The notes under the pieces are model-generated. The model was not told where the DNA came from. It worked only from the letters and a program-made list of their open reading frames with translations, and did no database searches. The translations under genes were made by a program, and so were the position numbers. A stretch of 64,000 bases of DNA from Phycisphaerales bacterium AB-hyl4 (GTDB taxonomy: Bacteria; Planctomycetota; Phycisphaerae; Phycisphaerales; Phycisphaeraceae), in contig JBGUBD010000008.1 in the NCBI GenBank assembly GCA_041821185.1, forward strand, positions 122,477 to 186,476, in the 5' to 3' direction. Numbering within the stretch: position 1 is the stretch's first letter; every line of letters starts with the position of its first letter. Shown one piece after another: positions 63,455 to 64,000 of the stretch.

Positions 63455-64000
63455 ATGGCTCAACGTACGATTACACAACCAAGCCACGTTTCGGTGCAGA
63501 CCCTCACCCGGCGCGAGCAGGCTGAGCGGCAGCGGCTCGAAGACGTTATCGCCACAGCCGCTACCTGGGCCAAGCTTGAGGCCGAGTCGCTGCTGACGAT
63601 CCGTGAACGCAAACTTTATCGATCGACTCATAAATCGTTCGGGGCCTACGCGTATGACGTATGGTCAATGAGCCGAGCCCATGCCAACCGACTCTGCGCC
63701 TGGGCAGAGGTGATCAACAACGTGTCTCCAATCGGAGACACCTACCCGCAGCGGGAGTGGCATGCGCGACCGCTCTACGGGCTCACGCCGGGCCAGCAAC
63801 GCCAGGCGTGGCGAGCCTACACCAGCCGCAGCAAGGCCGGTATCGGTGCGTTAGTGGCAGCGTGCAATCAAGTGCGGTGCCGGATGCACCGCAAGCAGGA
63901 TCATCAAGCGCGGGCAACGCGCCTGGACAATGCTCGGGTGATTTGTGCGGATGTACTCGATGGGCTTGAGCAGGTTGAGGACGGAAGTGTGGGATTGGTG
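63455..64000 (+). CDS. DNA-binding/methyltransferase-like fusion (partial, runs off the window)
   Basis: The frame opens at ATG 63455 and is still open at 64000 (182 codons). The first part has LTIRERKLYRSTHKSFGAYA and DVWSMSRAHANRLCAWAEVI, a motif set of plasmid-type helix-turn-helix proteins that recognise sequence in bacteria and phages. The end VICADVLDGLEQVEDGSVGL is typical of the start of N4/N6 DNA methyltransferases, with the DPPY motif expected just beyond the window. The overall protein may be a methylase with its own DNA-binding head. Confidence 0.72.
   Translation, partial: MAQRTITQPSHVSVQTLTRREQAERQRLEDVIATAATWAKLEAESLLTIRERKLYRSTHKSFGAYAYDVWSMSRAHANRLCAWAEVINNVSPIGDTYPQREWHARPLYGLTPGQQRQAWRAYTSRSKAGIGALVAACNQVRCRMHRKQDHQARATRLDNARVICADVLDGLEQVEDGSVGLV

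Larger units (their letters stand above)
50538..64000. mobile_element. Integrative element (left end in window, right end beyond)
   Basis: From the tRNA-like fragment onward the composition becomes AT-richer and the genes are accessory. It includes a toxin/antitoxin-like pair, a GmrSD-like protein, a primase-like replication protein, a tyrosine recombinase, a RuvB-like ATPase, a phosphatase and a methyltransferase-type protein. The reconstituted tmRNA gene is expected beyond 64000. No second attachment site was seen in the window, so the exact length is unknown. Genes at 51.5-54.1 kb could belong to the island or to older chromosomal DNA. Confidence 0.6.

Overview
The window reads as a high-GC chromosome segment of a planctomycete, most likely class Phycisphaerae. 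The grounds are a fused SecD-SecF, a PEP-CTERM exported protein, two pseudopilins with the FTLIELLVVI-type leader (one with a C-terminal H-Xn-DG motif), ECF sigma/membrane-protein pairs and a plasma of short hairpin repeats; this assignment is inference from gene content.

Layout. 1-31 kb is dense housekeeping sequence: trpD, ruvC, gcvP, pdhC (E2), ilvC, a mug-type glycosylase, 6-phosphogluconolactonase, a P-loop kinase, an M20 deacylase, secDF-yajC-tgt, a rhomboid/NUDIX pair, murC, a sugar isomerase-like protein, an NtrC-type regulator, ileS, an ECF sigma/anti-sigma pair, a Xer recombinase and tRNA-Met(CAT). 31.8-37 kb is a carbohydrate-type locus (PEP-CTERM LamG-like protein, beta-helix protein, pseudopilin, LacI regulator). 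37-48 kb returns to core genes (outer-membrane protein, histidine kinase, panD, glycogen-synthase-like enzyme, ilvN, ECF sigma pair, pseudopilin pair, TIM-barrel isomerase). 48.1-50.4 kb is decaying DNA with an ABC permease pseudogene. From 50.5 kb to the end lies an accessory island of visibly lower GC.

Two things stand out. First, at least nine sites carry tandem 7-nt units, usually as two inverted arms around a 20-70 nt loop. The unit sequence differs between subfamilies (GAAATCC, AGTTTCG, ATTGCTA/G, CAGGCCT) but the period stays 7. They sit between genes, inside gcvP (twice), ileS and tgt in frame, and they supply stop codons or protein ends of ilvN, an ntrC-type gene and the glycogen synthase gene. 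Second, the island begins at a tRNA-like 3' end (probably tmRNA) followed by its terminator, as expected for integration into ssrA. It carries a toxin-antitoxin-like pair, a GmrSD-like DUF262/DUF1524 protein, a primase-polymerase-like replication protein, and a minus-strand operon of two small unknown proteins, a RuvB-like AAA+ ATPase, a DNA-binding protein, a tyrosine recombinase and a dual-specificity phosphatase, facing a DNA-binding/methyltransferase-like fusion that runs off the window. Together these look like an integrative element with its own replication and defence functions.

All functional calls come from reading translated sequence and motifs; no database search was possible.
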